Assembly: GCA_036388895.1 (NCBI GenBank)
Contig: DASVQY010000018.1
Coordinates: 1 to 64,000, forward strand
Reading direction: 5' to 3'
DNA from: SXVE01 sp036388895
Lineage (GTDB): Bacteria; Acidobacteriota; Blastocatellia; Pyrinomonadales; Pyrinomonadaceae
DNA length: 64,000 nucleotides
The notes under the pieces are model-generated. The model was not told where the DNA came from. It searched no databases and saw only the letters and a list, made by a program, of their open reading frames with translations. Shown here piece by piece: positions 17,711 to 25,574 of this stretch. The translations under genes were made by a program, and so were the position numbers. How positions within the stretch are numbered: position 1 is the first letter of the stretch; each line of letters opens with the position of its first letter.

Positions 17711-18325
17711 ATGAACGAAAACAGCTTTCAAATACTGGTTGCGACCGGAAACCCCGGAAAAATTGCGGAACTAAAAAAGCTCCTCGCAGATTTGCCCTTT
17801 GATTTATTAAGTTTGAAAGACTTTCCCGACGTTACAGAAGTCGCGGAGACCGGCAGCACTTTCGCCGAAAATGCTCGATTGAAAGCGCAAGGCTACGCGC
17901 AGCAAACAGGGCTTTTATCGCTCGCGGACGATTCCGGTCTTGAGGTTTCCGCGCTCGGCGGCGCACCGGGAGTTTATTCAGCGAGATACGCGGGCGAAAA
18001 CGTCTCTGACCGATTCAGAATGGAAAAACTCCTCGAAGAGGTACGTCGTACGGGAAGCGAAAATCGCTCTGCGCGATTCGTCTGCGCTATGGCTTTAGCC
18101 AGAAAAAATAGCGAAATAATACACTTCGTCGAAGAATACTGTGAAGGAACAATCGCTGCCGCGCCGCGCGGTGCAAACGGATTCGGCTACGACCCCGTTT
18201 TCATACCTTCCGGGTTCGACAAAACCTTCGGCGAGCTTCCCGAAACCGTCAAAGGGAAAATAAGTCATCGCGCCCGCGCCGCAATAAAAATAATTCGGTA
18301 TTTACGCGATTTTATCGCTATTTGA
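17711..18325 (+). CDS. rdgB: dITP/XTP pyrophosphatase RdgB
   Basis: A 204-residue HAM1/RdgB-family enzyme that cleaves non-canonical purine NTPs to NMP and pyrophosphate, which keeps inosine and xanthosine out of DNA. Motifs include LVATGNPGKIAEL (9-21), TFAENARLKA (50-59), the metal-binding LADDSGLEV (71-79), and GVYSARYAGE, with NGFGYDPVF and SHRARA near the C-terminus. The stop codon TGA is followed immediately by the promoter of the tRNA-Pro gene. Confidence 0.92.
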   Translation: MNENSFQILVATGNPGKIAELKKLLADLPFDLLSLKDFPDVTEVAETGSTFAENARLKAQGYAQQTGLLSLADDSGLEVSALGGAPGVYSARYAGENVSDRFRMEKLLEEVRRTGSENRSARFVCAMALARKNSEIIHFVEEYCEGTIAAAPRGANGFGYDPVFIPSGFDKTFGELPETVKGKISHRARAAIKIIRYLRDFIAI

Positions 18326-18326
18326 C

Positions 18327-18355
18327 TTGACCCGCATAGTTTTCGCCTGTAAAAT
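18327..18355 (+). promoter_or_regulatory. Putative promoter of tRNA-Pro
   Basis: TTGACC (18327-18332) and TAAAAT (18350-18355) have ideal 17-bp spacing, about 40 bp before the mature tRNA 5' end. It begins 2 bp after the rdgB stop. Confidence 0.6.
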
Positions 18356-18396
18356 TCGGCACTTGAAAGTGTTTCTTGAGTGAAACTGAATGCAGG

Positions 18397-18473
<77 letters not shown>

Positions 18474-18588
18474 ATTTATTTTTTGATTGTTTGTCAGCCT
18501 TGTGGAAGTTTGCGGCAGTGCAAGCAAATCTATTTGAGTCAAACAGTATTAATATTTCAGGAAAAATTTGGAGGATACGATTAAAATT

Positions 18589-18894
18589 ATGGCAGCAGCA
18601 ACAGCAACAAAGCGTATGACGCAGACCGAGATCGTCAATCAACTTGCGGAAAAATCAGGAATGAAAAAAGCCGAAGTGAAAAATATGTTCGACGCTCTGG
18701 CGGAAATGGCGGCTAACGAGGTAAAGAAGAACGGAGAATTTACACTTCCCGGTTTCGGAAAATTGGTTAAAGCGACGCGCAAAGCGCGCGAAGGTCGCAA
18801 CCCGGCAACCGGCAAGCCGATTAAAATTCCCGCTAAAACAACTGTTAAGTTTCGGCTCGGCAAAGCTATGAAGGACGCGGTCGGCGAAAAATAA
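18589..18894 (+). CDS. HU-family DNA-binding protein
   Basis: A 101-residue nucleoid protein of the HU/IHF family with an alanine-rich N-terminus (MAAATATKRMTQTEIV). The core has the HU signature GEFTLPGFGKLVKATRKAREGRNPATGKPIKIPAKTTVKFRLGKAMKDAV with the DNA-wrapping arm and its proline. It bends DNA as a dimer. A GGAGGA is present at 18570-18575; the ATG at 18589 is the natural start although the spacing is slightly long. The gene follows tRNA-Pro by 115 bp and ends at a strong terminator. Confidence 0.93.
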   Translation: MAAATATKRMTQTEIVNQLAEKSGMKKAEVKNMFDALAEMAANEVKKNGEFTLPGFGKLVKATRKAREGRNPATGKPIKIPAKTTVKFRLGKAMKDAVGEK

Positions 18895-18915
18895 AAGTTT
18901 ATTTATTAATTTTGT

Positions 18916-18949
18916 AAAACCGGTGAATTAAAAGTTTACCGGTTTTTTT
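18916..18949 (+). terminator. Rho-independent terminator of the HU gene
   Basis: AAAACCGGT (18916-18924) pairs with ACCGGTTTT (18938-18946) and runs into a T7 tract. It is 22 bp past the stop of the HU gene. Confidence 0.88.
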
Positions 18950-18997
18950 ACGCTCAAATTGCTTTGAGAAAAAAATCACAAAAGCGAAAAAAAAATC

Positions 18998-19026
18998 GTG
19001 ACAAAGCATTTTTTATTTGTTAAGAT
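18998..19026 (+). promoter_or_regulatory. Putative promoter of the small gene at 19201
   Basis: GTGACA (18998-19003) and TAAGAT (19021-19026) are 17 bp apart, within an A/T-rich stretch that resembles an UP element (runs of A at 18970-18995). The leader to the GTG start is about 170 nt. The intervening sequence contains no gene. Confidence 0.5.
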
Positions 19027-19200
19027 TTTCTTACAAAAGTTGAATGGCTAACAACCGACTATTAATTTAACAGTAACTTTCCTGTTGAAATTTTCAAAGA
19101 TGTTTTGGAAAAGTTAGTAATTTTTACTTTTTCGGTTTTTCGCCGTTGGTTACGGAATGCCGAAGAACAAGGGGAAATTTTTGGAAGGAGAACATAATAA

Positions 19201-19449
19201 GTGGCAGCAGCTAAAACAATTACATTACAAGAAAGAATTTTGCAAATTGACCATATTCAAGCGCGGCGTTTTGCAAAATTATCAGGTCCGACGATGGAGA
19301 TCGCAACCGAAGGAATTATCAGACATCTTCGCGCTTGCGCTCGAATGGACGTCAACCCGGACGCTTCGGCGGTCCGTGAAATTATTGACGATGCATTAAA
19401 CGGCAGACGAGTTTTTGCCGAAACGTCAAACGATCTCTTAGCCGCATAA
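19201..19449 (+). CDS. Small conserved-looking protein of unknown function
   Basis: An 82-residue protein starting at GTG with a strong Shine-Dalgarno (GGAAGGAG at 19182-19189). The sequence (TLQERILQIDHIQARRFAKLSGPTMEIATEGIIRHLRACARMDVNP, ending NDLLAA) is helical and carries no known motif. It has its own promoter-like pair and terminator, so it looks like a single-gene unit that is well expressed. An overlapping frame from 19157 is rejected. The function is unknown. Confidence 0.65.
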   Translation: MAAAKTITLQERILQIDHIQARRFAKLSGPTMEIATEGIIRHLRACARMDVNPDASAVREIIDDALNGRRVFAETSNDLLAA

Positions 19450-19484
19450 ATTTAGCAATTATATTTATCTAGTAATATTATTCG

Positions 19485-19513
19485 AGACCGCTGAAATCAA
19501 GCGGTCTTTTTTT
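19485..19513 (+). terminator. Rho-independent terminator
   Basis: AGACCGCT (19485-19492) pairs with AGCGGTCT (19500-19507) around a 7-nt loop, followed by a T7 tract. It ends the unit of the gene at 19201. Confidence 0.88.
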
Positions 19514-19665
19514 GTCTAAAATTTGCGCAATGTAATTTGCGCTTTCGTTTGCAAAGAATTTCAAGATCAAAGCTTTTTCTTATCAAAACTAAAAACCTTT
19601 CCTTTTCGTCTTTGGACAGCCGAGTTCAAACTCGGCTAAAATCGAGCGTGAGGAGAATTTACGGT

Positions 19666-20115
19666 ATGAGCTTGAAAGATAAAATAGTCAATGATTTAAC
19701 CGACGCGATGCGTGCAAAAGACGCGGATCGCCTTTCGACTTTGAGAATGGTTAAAGCGAATTTGATGAACCGGCAGATTGAAAAAGGCGGCGAATTAACC
19801 GACGAAGAGATAACGAAAGCCTTGCAAAGCCTCGTCAAACAGCGGCGCGACTCCGTCGAGCAATACGAAAAAGCGGGAAGAAACGAGCTTGCCGAAAAGG
19901 AACAACTGGAGATTTCCTTTATCGAGCAATATTTGCCGCAAAGCGCAAGTCAGACGGAAATCGAAAGCGCTGTTTCAGAAGCGATTCAGGAAACAGGCGC
20001 GTCTTCAATCAAGGATATGGGCACAGTGATGAAAGCGGCTTTGGCTAAACTTGCCGGTAAAACTGCTGACGGCAAAACGGTCAGTGAAACGGTCAAAGCT
20101 AAATTACAGGCGTAA
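19666..20115 (+). CDS. GatB/YqeY domain protein
   Basis: A 149-residue YqeY-family protein (MSLKDKIVNDLTDAMRAKDADRLSTLRM, EKGGELTDEEITKALQSLVKQRRDSVEQYEKAGR, EQLEISFIEQYLPQ, then SIKDMGTVMKAALAKLAGKTADGK). It is homologous to the C-terminal tRNA-binding tail domain of GatB but free-standing. The ATG at 19666 is preceded by GAGGAG; upstream in-frame codons to 19537 are rejected. A small GCCGAG/CTCGGC hairpin lies in the leader at 19619-19636. Its role is not settled; tRNA or amidotransferase association is inferred from the domain. Confidence 0.88.
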   Translation: MSLKDKIVNDLTDAMRAKDADRLSTLRMVKANLMNRQIEKGGELTDEEITKALQSLVKQRRDSVEQYEKAGRNELAEKEQLEISFIEQYLPQSASQTEIESAVSEAIQETGASSIKDMGTVMKAALAKLAGKTADGKTVSETVKAKLQA

Positions 20116-20131
20116 GGAACCACGAAATTAA

Positions 20132-20172
20132 AAAAATGCGGGACGATTTGCAGTAAATTGTCCCGCATTTTT
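20132..20172. terminator. Shared bidirectional terminator of yqeY and dnaJ
   Basis: A 13-bp perfect stem (AAAAATGCGGGAC at 20132-20144 with its complement at 20160-20172) has A- and T-runs at the ends. It sits between the convergent yqeY-like gene (+) and dnaJ (-). Confidence 0.88.
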
Positions 20173-20175
20173 CGT

Positions 20176-21294
20176 TTAGCCGAATATATTTCGCACCTTG
20201 TCTATAAAAGATTGATCCTTAAAATCACTGTCTTCGACTTCGGCGAGCTGTTCGAGCAATTTGCGCTGCTCTTTTGTTAAGGTCTTCGGCGTGATAACCG
20301 TCGTGGAGACAAACAAATCGCCTTTGCCGCGCCCGCCTAAAGCAGGCATTCCCTTAGATTTTATGCGAAAAACGGTTCCCGTCTGCGTTCCGGCTGGAAT
20401 CTTTAAATCTTCCTCGCCGTCGAGAGTCTGAACTTTAATTTCAGCTCCGAGCGCCGCCTGCGCGAAGGTTACCGGCACGGCTGAATAAAGATTTGCGCCT
20501 TGACGTTCAAAAGTTTCGTGTTCGGCGACGTGTATCACGACGAACAAATCGCCGCTCGGTCCGCCGTTTACGCCCGATTCTCCTTCGCCGCTGACGCGAA
20601 GCCGCGAACCGGTTTCGACACCCGCCGGAATCTTCACTTCGAGCGTTTTTTCCTTTTCGACGCGACCGGCTCCGCCGCAATTTTTACACGGGTTGCGGAT
20701 GATCTGCCCGCGTCCCGAACAATTTGGACAGGTTCGCATCACGCTGAAAAAGCCTTGCTGATAGCGCGTCTGCCCGCTTCCCTGACAGGTAATGCAGGTT
20801 TCCGGCGAGCTGCCCTTTTCCGTTCCTTTTCCTTCGCATTCAGCGCAGGTTTCGAGACGCGGAATATTTAATTTTTCTTCTTTTCCGGCAGCGGCTTCTT
20901 CGAGCGTGATTTCCAGATCATAACGCAAATCCGCTCCGCGCTGAGCCGAAGTGCGTCGCCCGCCGCCCGCCGCGCCGCGACCGCCGAACATATCGGCGAA
21001 CCCGAAAAGATCAAAAATATCTTCGATGTTGGAAAAGCCCGGATTAAAGCCGCCCGCTCCGGCTCCCGCGCCGACGCCCGAATGCCCGAAACGGTCGTAA
21101 GCGGCGCGTTTTTGCGCGTCTGACAAAACTGAATAAGCTTCAGCTGCTTCCTTAAATTTTTCTTCCGCCTCCGGGTTATTCGGATTTTTGTCCGGGTGAT
21201 GCTCGATTGCCAATTTGCGGTAAGCGGTTTTTATTTCTACCTCGGTCGCTGTTCGCGTAACGCCTAAAATTTCGTAATAATCTCGTTTAGCCAT
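20176..21294 (-). CDS. dnaJ: Chaperone DnaJ
   Basis: A 372-residue class A J-protein that stimulates DnaK ATPase and delivers clients. The J domain has the HPD motif (33-35), a Gly/Phe-rich linker follows (about 75-115), and then the four CxxCxGxG zinc repeats (CAECEGKG, CITCQGSG, CPNCSGRG, CKNCGGAG). The C-terminal substrate domains follow. It is the last gene of hrcA-grpE-dnaK-dnaJ, separated from dnaK by 212 bp that hold an inverted word-repeat and a further hairpin (ACGTCAG/CTGACGT, 21384-21410). Confidence 0.96.
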   Translation of the reverse strand: MAKRDYYEILGVTRTATEVEIKTAYRKLAIEHHPDKNPNNPEAEEKFKEAAEAYSVLSDAQKRAAYDRFGHSGVGAGAGAGGFNPGFSNIEDIFDLFGFADMFGGRGAAGGGRRTSAQRGADLRYDLEITLEEAAAGKEEKLNIPRLETCAECEGKGTEKGSSPETCITCQGSGQTRYQQGFFSVMRTCPNCSGRGQIIRNPCKNCGGAGRVEKEKTLEVKIPAGVETGSRLRVSGEGESGVNGGPSGDLFVVIHVAEHETFERQGANLYSAVPVTFAQAALGAEIKVQTLDGEEDLKIPAGTQTGTVFRIKSKGMPALGGRGKGDLFVSTTVITPKTLTKEQRKLLEQLAEVEDSDFKDQSFIDKVRNIFG

Positions 21295-21302
21295 AAATAA
21301 AT

Positions 21303-21500
21303 TTAAAGTTCAAAATTCAAAATATAAAACTCAAAATATGACTCGGAATTTTTTATCTTAAAAATTGGACTCAATAAATAAGAACGTCAGCCCAAACAAT
21401 GAACTGACGTAAACTTAATTTTGCGACAATGCGAGATTTTTCTCAAGTGTTATTTCGTATTCAGAGGTTCTGATCTTGAATTTTGAATCTTGAATTATGA
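21303..21500. repeat. Intergenic inverted word-repeat (TTCAAAATTCAAAAT family)
   Basis: The left array (21303-21340) reiterates AGTTCAAAATTCAAAATATAAAACTCAAAAT in 8-10 bp words. The right array (21473-21500) reads CTTGAATTTTGAATCTTGAATTATG. TTCAAAATTCAA (21309-21320) and TTGAATTTTGAA (21476-21487) are perfect complements. The arms abut the dnaJ start and the dnaK stop, inside the operon. Confidence 0.8.
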
Positions 21501-21506
21501 ACCGGA

Positions 21507-23312
21507 TCACACCATTGCCATCATTGATTCCGTTAGTTTGCCGGCAACGGATTCGGCTCTGCTCAAAGCGTCTTTGACATCCTCGAGGCTATCCGAATTC
21601 AAAGCCTCCCCCGCTTCGCGCAAAATGCCGTTCAATTCCTGCTGTTCTTCCAAAGGAAATGATTTGCCGAATTCCGACATCGCCCGCTGCGTGTTTTTAA
21701 TCAGCGAATCGAGCCGGTTTTTATGCACGATCATTTCCTTCAATCGCTGATCATTATCAACCGAGTTTTCAGCTTCCATAATCAGGCGTTCGATTTCGTC
21801 CGGCGCGAGACCTGACGAAGGCGTGATCTGCATCGCGTGTTCGAGACCGGTCATTTTGTCTTTTGCCGAAACGCTGACGATGCCGCTCGCGTCTATTTCG
21901 AACGCCACGTCAATTTGCGGCACTCCTGCCGGCGACGGCGGAATTCCGACCAGCTCAAATTTTCCGAGACTTCGATTGGCGTTGGCGATTTCCCTTTCGC
22001 CCTGCAAAATATGAATCTCGACCGATTGCTGATTATCAACGACGGTCGTAAACGTCATCGTGTTTTTGAGCGGAATAGTCGAGTTGCGCGAAATCAATTT
22101 GATAAACAAACCGCCGCGCGTTTCAAGTCCCAGGCTGAGCGGCAAAACGTCGAGCAAAACGATGTCTTTCACGTCGCCGGTCAAAACGCCGCCCTGAATC
22201 GCCGCGCCCATCGCGACGACCTCGTCCGGGTTGATTTCCGCGGAAGGTTCTTTGCCGAAAACTTCTTTTACGGTGCGCGTGATAATCGGCGAGCGCGTTT
22301 GTCCCCCGACCAAAATAACTTTATCAATGTCGGCGATTTGCAGTTTAGCGTCCCACAAAGCTTTCTGACACGGTTCGACCGTTGATTCGGCTAAATCGAG
22401 AACGAGTTCCTCAAATTTCGCGCGCGTCAGAACCACATTAATATGCTTCGGTCCGCTCGGATCCGCGGCGATGAAAGGCAGATTGATAGTCGTTTCCGTA
22501 ACCGAAGACAACTCGCATTTAGCACGTTCCGCCGCTTCTTTAAGACGCTGCAAGGCTAGTCGGTCTTCTCTCAAATCAACGCCGTTTTCTTTTTTGAAGT
22601 TTTCAATCAGCCAGTTAATTACGCGCTGATCGAAATCTTCGCCGCCCAGAAACGTATTTCCCGAAGTCGAAAGAACCTCGAAAACTCCGTCGTTGATTTC
22701 CAAAATGGAAATATCGAACGTTCCGCCGCCGAGATCGTAGATGGCGACTTTTTCGGTTTTGTTTTTGCCGAAACCGTAGGCGAGCGCCGCCGCCGTCGGC
22801 TCGTTGATAATTCGTTCGACTTCCAAACCGGCGATTTTCCCGGCGTCGCGCGTTGCCTGTCGTTGAGCATCGTCAAAATAAGCGGGAACCGTAACGATTG
22901 CTTCGGTAATTTTGTCGCCTAAGAATTCTTCAGCCGCGAGCTTTAATCGCTGCAGAACGATAGCGGAAATTTCGGGCGGACTGTAAATTCGGTCGAGCAC
23001 CCGAATGTGCGCGTCTCCGTTCGGCGCTTCGACGATTTCAAAAGGCACGTTTTCGCGCATTTTTTTAACTTCCGGCGAGTCGTATTTGCGCCCGATTAAT
23101 CTTTTTACGGCAAATAAAGTATTCGCCGGATTCGTCACCGCCTGCCGCTTGGCAATTTGTCCGACCAACTTTTCGTCTTTGTCGGTAAAGCCGATGACCG
23201 ACGGCGTGGTTCTGCCGCCTTCACGGTTGGAAATTATCTGCACGGTTCCGCCTTCCAAAACCGAAACGCAGCAGTTTGTCGTGCCTAAATCTATTCCGAT
23301 TACTTTGCTCAT
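21507..23312 (-). CDS. dnaK: Chaperone DnaK (Hsp70)
   Basis: A 601-residue Hsp70. The ATPase domain has IGIDLGTTNCCVSV (5-18), VTVPAYFDDAQRQATRDAGKIAGLEV, AIYDLGGGTFDISIL and VILVGGQTRSP. The linker VKDIVLLDVLPLSLG is followed by the peptide-binding beta domain and a helical lid. It stops at about the end of the lid (ESMMAMV) and lacks the disordered EEV-type tail usual in DnaK proteins of about 635 residues. It lies downstream of grpE with a 45-bp gap. It is a general cytoplasmic chaperone, controlled in this operon by HrcA. Confidence 0.96.
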   Translation of the reverse strand: MSKVIGIDLGTTNCCVSVLEGGTVQIISNREGGRTTPSVIGFTDKDEKLVGQIAKRQAVTNPANTLFAVKRLIGRKYDSPEVKKMRENVPFEIVEAPNGDAHIRVLDRIYSPPEISAIVLQRLKLAAEEFLGDKITEAIVTVPAYFDDAQRQATRDAGKIAGLEVERIINEPTAAALAYGFGKNKTEKVAIYDLGGGTFDISILEINDGVFEVLSTSGNTFLGGEDFDQRVINWLIENFKKENGVDLREDRLALQRLKEAAERAKCELSSVTETTINLPFIAADPSGPKHINVVLTRAKFEELVLDLAESTVEPCQKALWDAKLQIADIDKVILVGGQTRSPIITRTVKEVFGKEPSAEINPDEVVAMGAAIQGGVLTGDVKDIVLLDVLPLSLGLETRGGLFIKLISRNSTIPLKNTMTFTTVVDNQQSVEIHILQGEREIANANRSLGKFELVGIPPSPAGVPQIDVAFEIDASGIVSVSAKDKMTGLEHAMQITPSSGLAPDEIERLIMEAENSVDNDQRLKEMIVHKNRLDSLIKNTQRAMSEFGKSFPLEEQQELNGILREAGEALNSDSLEDVKDALSRAESVAGKLTESMMAMV

Positions 23313-23357
23313 ATTTTTATTAATCCGGGGGATTATTCTTTTCGAGTTGCGTTGATA

Positions 23358-24197
23358 TTATTCTGCTTGCAACAATATCTCGTTTTTGCTTTCAACTTTT
23401 TCTTTTTGAATTGAGGCTGATTGCGTTTGAACGGCAGCGGCGACCTTGACCATCGAAGGGCGAATCACGCGTTCGCCGATGCGGTAACCGCGCAGAAGTT
23501 CGGTCGAGACGGTTTTCGGCGGGTAAACGTCGGTTTCTTCAATCGCTACGGCTTCGTGATAATGCGGGTCGAAGTTCTCGCCGACCGCCTTAATCGGCGA
23601 AACTCCCATTCCCGCTAAAACTTCGTTAAGCTGTTTGTTGACCAGAAAAATCCCTTGAAAAAATTGCTCGAATTCTTTTTCCTTTTTGTTTGCGGCTCGG
23701 TTCGCAAAATCCAGAGCGCGATTTAAGTTGTCCAAAACGGGCAGCATCTGCATCGCCAAATTGTTGACCTGATTGGCAAATGTTTCGTGTCTTTCGCGTT
23801 CCGTGCGGTTTTTATAATTTTCAAAATCTTTCTGCCGCCGACGTGAATTTTCGTAAATTTCAACGCGCTCGGCTTCCATTTTGGTTATGAGAGTTTTTAA
23901 TCTGGAAACTTCGTCTTCCAGTTCGGAAAAGGCTTTATTATTTGGAGAGATTGATTCGGCAGGCTGTTCCGGCAAGGCATTTTCATTTTGAAACGGTATT
24001 TGAGCGTCCGTAAATTCAAAGTCGCACGTTTCGGCAACGTCCGACTCGCCGAACTCGATTACCAAATCCGAGGAAATATGCAAATCCTTTTCTTTGGCTT
24101 CGAGCTGCTTGATGAAATCGTCAACCGAAAGTTGTTCGCCGGTTCCGATTTCTTTGCTGAAATCTTCTTTATTTTTTAAGTTTTTATTGGGAATCAT
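23358..24197 (-). CDS. grpE: Nucleotide exchange factor GrpE
   Basis: A 279-residue GrpE, longer than the usual 180-210. The first 90 residues are an acidic, low-complexity extension (DLVIEFGESDVAETCDFEFTD). The long dimer helix (ISPNNKAFSELEDEVSRLKTLITKMEAERVEIYENSRRRQKDFENYKNRTERER) and the GrpE signature near EAVAIEETDVYPPKTVSTELLRGYRIGERVIRPSMVKVA follow. It releases ADP from DnaK. It lies between hrcA and dnaK. Confidence 0.93.
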   Translation of the reverse strand: MIPNKNLKNKEDFSKEIGTGEQLSVDDFIKQLEAKEKDLHISSDLVIEFGESDVAETCDFEFTDAQIPFQNENALPEQPAESISPNNKAFSELEDEVSRLKTLITKMEAERVEIYENSRRRQKDFENYKNRTERERHETFANQVNNLAMQMLPVLDNLNRALDFANRAANKKEKEFEQFFQGIFLVNKQLNEVLAGMGVSPIKAVGENFDPHYHEAVAIEETDVYPPKTVSTELLRGYRIGERVIRPSMVKVAAAVQTQSASIQKEKVESKNEILLQAE

Positions 24198-24241
24198 TCG
24201 AGGTTCGCCTTAACCTTTGTTTTTGCCGTTGATTTTCGCAA

Positions 24242-25366
24242 CTAGTTATTGGAGAGTTCTTTAGCCATCATTTTTTCGAGAATGCGGGCGACGTAGCCGA
24301 CAATCGAAATCATTCTGGCGTATTCGATTCTGGTCGGACCCAAGACGCTCAAAGTGCCGAACGCCGAATCGTTTCCGAGCCGGTACGGAGCGGTGATGAG
24401 CGTGCAATTTTGCAGCGACGGCACGGTATTTTCGCTGCCGATTGTAATCTGAACCTTGCCTTTCGCCGCGTTGTCGCGCGTCACGCACTCGTTCAGAATT
24501 TGCAGCAAGCGCGATTTTTCGCCGATTGTGCTGAGCAGTTCGCGAAGGCGCTCGAGGTCAGCGAAATCGCTTTTCGTAAGAATATTCGGCGTTCCTTCGA
24601 CGTAAACTTCGCCGAGCCGGTCTTCTTCGTCTTCGATACTTTGCGAGCAAAGTATTACCGCCGTTTGCAGCAATTTATCGAAAAGCGTTTTTTCTTCGTG
24701 CATCAATCTCAAGATTTCGGCGCGAATTTCCGACAAATTTTTGCCGCCGAATTCGGCGTTCAAATAACGCGCGGCGCGGTCGAGCTCGTCTTTGGTAAAA
24801 GGCATTTTCAAACGAATAATCTTGTTGTGAACGATATTCGGAGCCGAAACTAAAACGACAAGAACGCGGTTTTCCGACAAATTGACGAATTCGATATGCT
24901 GAAGGCGGTCGTTCGCCAGAGAAGGCGAAACGACGATGCCGACATTATTTGAAAGAGCCGAAAGAAGCTGTGAAGTTCGCTGCATCAAACGGTCGGGCGT
25001 CTCCGACAAATCCGATTCGCTGAAACCGAATTCGTTGCTGATAACGTGCAAATCATCGTTTGAAATGCTCAAAACGCCGAGCAGATTATCAACGTAGAAA
25101 CGATAGCCTTTGTCGGTCGGGACGCGTCCGGCGGACGTGTGCGGATGTTCGAGCAGTCCGAGGTCTTCGAGATCGCTCATCACGTTGCGAATAGTTGCCG
25201 AACTCAAACCGGAAGCGTTGGCAAATTTCTCGGCGATGGTTTTCGAACCGACCGGTTCGCCCGTAATTAAATGTTCGTTTATAACGGCAGAAAGAATAAT
25301 ACACCCGCGCGAATCGGGAAATTTTACAGAATTCTCCGCTTTATATTGTGAATCACGAACAGACAT
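24242..25366 (-). CDS. hrcA: Heat-inducible transcription repressor HrcA
   Basis: A 374-residue repressor. The N-terminal winged helix has the HrcA features ITGEPVGSKTIAEKF, LSSATIRNVMSDLEDLGLLEHPHTSAGRVPTDKGYRFYVD. A GAF-like domain follows, ending FGTLSVLGPTRIEYARMISIVGYVARILEKM. It is the first gene of the chaperone operon. The ATG at 25366 (MSVRDSQYK) is chosen because AAGAGA precedes it; an ATG at 25390 lacks a Shine-Dalgarno. The canonical CIRCE operator (TTAGCACTC-N9-GAGTGCTAA) was not found upstream, only a different inverted repeat overlapping the -10 box. Confidence 0.93.
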   Translation of the reverse strand: MSVRDSQYKAENSVKFPDSRGCIILSAVINEHLITGEPVGSKTIAEKFANASGLSSATIRNVMSDLEDLGLLEHPHTSAGRVPTDKGYRFYVDNLLGVLSISNDDLHVISNEFGFSESDLSETPDRLMQRTSQLLSALSNNVGIVVSPSLANDRLQHIEFVNLSENRVLVVLVSAPNIVHNKIIRLKMPFTKDELDRAARYLNAEFGGKNLSEIRAEILRLMHEEKTLFDKLLQTAVILCSQSIEDEEDRLGEVYVEGTPNILTKSDFADLERLRELLSTIGEKSRLLQILNECVTRDNAAKGKVQITIGSENTVPSLQNCTLITAPYRLGNDSAFGTLSVLGPTRIEYARMISIVGYVARILEKMMAKELSNN

Positions 25367-25412
25367 TTTTCTCTTGCGGGTTTGATGCACACCGCCGGTC
25401 GGCGATATGCTT

Positions 25413-25432
25413 TGCTATTAAAATGAATAGCA
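25413..25432 (-). promoter_or_regulatory. Inverted repeat overlapping the hrcA -10 box, candidate operator
   Basis: TGCTATT-N6-AATAGCA is a perfect 7-bp inverted repeat that overlaps the putative -10 hexamer of the hrcA operon. It is placed where a repressor would block the polymerase. It differs from CIRCE in length and sequence, so binding by HrcA is only a possibility. Confidence 0.4.
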
Positions 25433-25453
25433 TTTTGATGTTAAACCTGTCAA
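25424..25453 (-). promoter_or_regulatory. Putative promoter of the hrcA-grpE-dnaK-dnaJ operon
   Basis: On the minus strand TTGACA (25448-25453) and TATTCA (25424-25429) are 18 bp apart. The hrcA ATG lies about 58 bp downstream. A second palindrome, TTGGTT-A-AACCAA (25460-25472), lies just upstream of the -35 box. Confidence 0.55.
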
Positions 25454-25574
25454 GAATATTTGGTTAAACCAAGATAAACATTTTTGTTTGAATTATAAAT
25501 AAATCTTGCGTAGCGCCTGAAAATGATTTGATTTCTTTGCGTTGCGGGCGTTTCCGCGTCAAAATCTACTCTTT

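Noticed and set aside
19157..19399. Alternative 80-codon frame overlapping the gene at 19201
   Set aside because: The GTG at 19201 has a strong GGAAGGAG; the overlapping frame has none and yields low-quality protein sequence.
25391..25560. CIRCE operator upstream of hrcA
   Set aside because: TTAGCACTC-N9-GAGTGCTAA was not found on either strand; only shorter, different inverted repeats are present.
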